NCBI GenBank assembly: GCA_003520455.1
Contig: DOUV01001084.1
Span: forward strand, 1 to 5,757
DNA from: Chloroflexota bacterium
GTDB lineage: Bacteria > Chloroflexota > Anaerolineae > Ardenticatenales > Ardenticatenaceae
Direction: 5' to 3'
DNA length: 5,757 bases
The notes under the pieces are model-generated. The model saw nothing but the letters and a program-made list of their open reading frames with translations, was not told where the DNA came from and did no database searches. Shown here piece after piece: positions 4,713 through 5,757 of this stretch (the first letter of the stretch is position 1; every line of letters begins with the position of its first letter). The position numbers were made by a program, and so were the translations under genes.

Positions 4713-5757
4713 ATGCATCGTCTCAGACCGGTCTCCCCCTTCACGCCAATCTTCATCCTTGCCGTTATGATGCTGGCAGGGAGCCTCGGCCGCCAGGCCG
4801 GCGCGGCCCCCGCGACCGGGGTGCTGTTGCACACGACGCTGGAGAGCGCCTCGGCGATCGCGTCGCCTGTGAGCGGGATCGGCGGCACAACCACGCTGCT
4901 CGACGGTGACTTTGTGCCGGCCTGGGCCGGTAACGGGGCCCGCTTTGTTCGGCCGAGCCAGGGATGCCAAAGCGCGGATTTCCAGGTCGTGACGTTCCCT
5001 ACAGCGAGCAACGGCGCGCAAAACGTCGAGTTCGACCGGGGTGAGGTCGAATTCTGGTACCGCCCGAATGCGCCGGTGGGCGCCGGTGGGGCCGGCCGCG
5101 CCCTGCTGGTCATCGGCGTTGACGGCTACAACCCGCCCACCCTGCGGCTGGATGTCGGCGACGATTTCAGGCTGTCAGTCACGCAGGCCGATTGGAGCGA
5201 GCGCAGCACGGCGAGTGAGTGGGGGGCGCCGCTGTGGGACGCCGGCGCGTGGGTCCAGATCCGCGCGGTTTGGGATAACGCCGATCCCACCGACAGCCTG
5301 CGCCTGTACGTCGATGGCACCCGGGTCGATAGCGGTGGCGCGCCCGGCGGCTGGAACCTGGGGCCGGAGACCGAGGCACTCAAGATCATGGTTGGCGCCG
5401 GGACCCCGTGCGGCGAGTTCGTCGCCGACGGCATCGTGGACGAGTTGGTGATCCGCGACGCGCCGCAGGGGTCCGCCACCGCCACGCCGACTCGCACCAC
5501 CATCCCGACGGCGACCTCAACCGGCACGGCGGTTTCCACACCCACGGCGACGGCGACCGCAACTGGCGTGTCTACGCCCTCCAGCGCTGCCTGCTCTCCC
5601 GACGCGGACGGCAACGGTATTGTCACCATGCTCGACGTCCAGCGGCGGGCCATCGAACCGAGCTGCGTGAGCTTCCTGCCGCAGATTGCGCGCTACTGGC
5701 GGCAGCCGTGGCCCGGGGCCACGGCGACCCCAACGCCGGCCACCACGGCTTCTGCCA
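4713..5757 (+). CDS. Secreted LamG/concanavalin-like protein with Pro/Thr-rich linkers and dockerin-like loop, 3'-truncated
   Basis: The frame is open from ATG 4713 to the window end, giving 348 residues with no stop. A GGGGG run 5 nt upstream serves as a weak ribosome site. Residues 1-31 form a signal peptide: MHRLR, a hydrophobic core (FTPIFILAVMMLAG) and an AGA-A cleavage site. Residues ~36-250 resemble a LamG/concanavalin A-like jelly roll: VEFWYRP (112-118), LRLDVGDDFRLSV, WVQIRAVWDN, LRLYVDGTRVDSGG and a closing GIVDELVIRD. A Thr/Pro/Ala-rich linker follows (254-293), then CSPDADGNGIVTMLDVQ (294-310), which fits a dockerin/EF-hand calcium loop (D297, D299, N301, D308), closed by C318. 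After that come FLPQIARYW and a second Thr/Pro linker at the edge. It is probably an exported or surface-anchored protein that binds glycans or other surfaces; the ligand is unknown. More domains or an anchor probably lie downstream. Confidence 0.82.
   Translation, partial: MHRLRPVSPFTPIFILAVMMLAGSLGRQAGAAPATGVLLHTTLESASAIASPVSGIGGTTTLLDGDFVPAWAGNGARFVRPSQGCQSADFQVVTFPTASNGAQNVEFDRGEVEFWYRPNAPVGAGGAGRALLVIGVDGYNPPTLRLDVGDDFRLSVTQADWSERSTASEWGAPLWDAGAWVQIRAVWDNADPTDSLRLYVDGTRVDSGGAPGGWNLGPETEALKIMVGAGTPCGEFVADGIVDELVIRDAPQGSATATPTRTTIPTATSTGTAVSTPTATATATGVSTPSSAACSPDADGNGIVTMLDVQRRAIEPSCVSFLPQIARYWRQPWPGATATPTPATTASA

Noticed and set aside
4066..5021. Long minus-strand frames of 184 and 314 aa across the methyltransferase and LamG genes
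   Set aside because: Their Arg/Pro/His-rich composition is that of antisense shadows, while the plus-strand frames carry clear family motifs.
5462..5580. ACGGCGACC-like repeats as a CRISPR or satellite array
   Set aside because: They are the codon-level repetition of a Thr/Pro/Ala linker, irregular in unit length and with no spacers.

Overview
This 5.76-kb, GC-rich window is bacterial. It most likely comes from a Chloroflexota genome (Anaerolineae, Caldilineae or Ardenticatenia type). The pointers are a secreted LamG-type protein with Pro/Thr-rich linkers and an FLP-x-IAR tail, a Uma2 nuclease, a small RHH-like gene paired with an HNH gene, and a methylcrotonyl-CoA carboxylase. This assignment rests on family impressions, not on a marker gene.

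Layout: (1) 1-1434 (+), the C-terminal ~477 residues of an acyl-CoA carboxylase carboxyltransferase subunit of the methylcrotonyl-CoA type, cut by the window start. (2) 2084 down to 1438 (-), a two-gene unit of a 120-aa RHH-like regulator/antitoxin-like protein and, 5 nt later, an HNH endonuclease gene that appears broken by an internal deletion; this block has clearly lower GC than its flanks. (3) 2306-2524 (+), a 72-aa S4 RNA-binding protein of the YaaA/YbcJ type, divergent from the RHH/HNH unit. (4) 2525-2782, a spacer with a nested hairpin and a possible 39-codon minus-strand ORF. (5) 3463 down to 2783 (-), a Uma2-family PD-(D/E)XK protein starting at GTG behind a near-consensus sigma-70 promoter. 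(6) 3984-4652 (+), a class I SAM-dependent methyltransferase, possibly with a second, upstream in-frame start at 3870. (7) 4713-5757 (+), a secreted LamG/concanavalin-like protein with a dockerin-like calcium loop, running off the window end.

The genes do not form one pathway. The carboxylase belongs to leucine or acyl-CoA catabolism, the S4 protein to RNA or ribosome biology, and the methyltransferase and surface protein stand alone. RHH/HNH and Uma2 are accessory genes of unproven role. I see no tRNA, rRNA, CRISPR array or insertion sequence. No convincing new multi-gene system is visible. The most informative signal is the decayed HNH gene, whose lost C-terminus can still be read in another frame.
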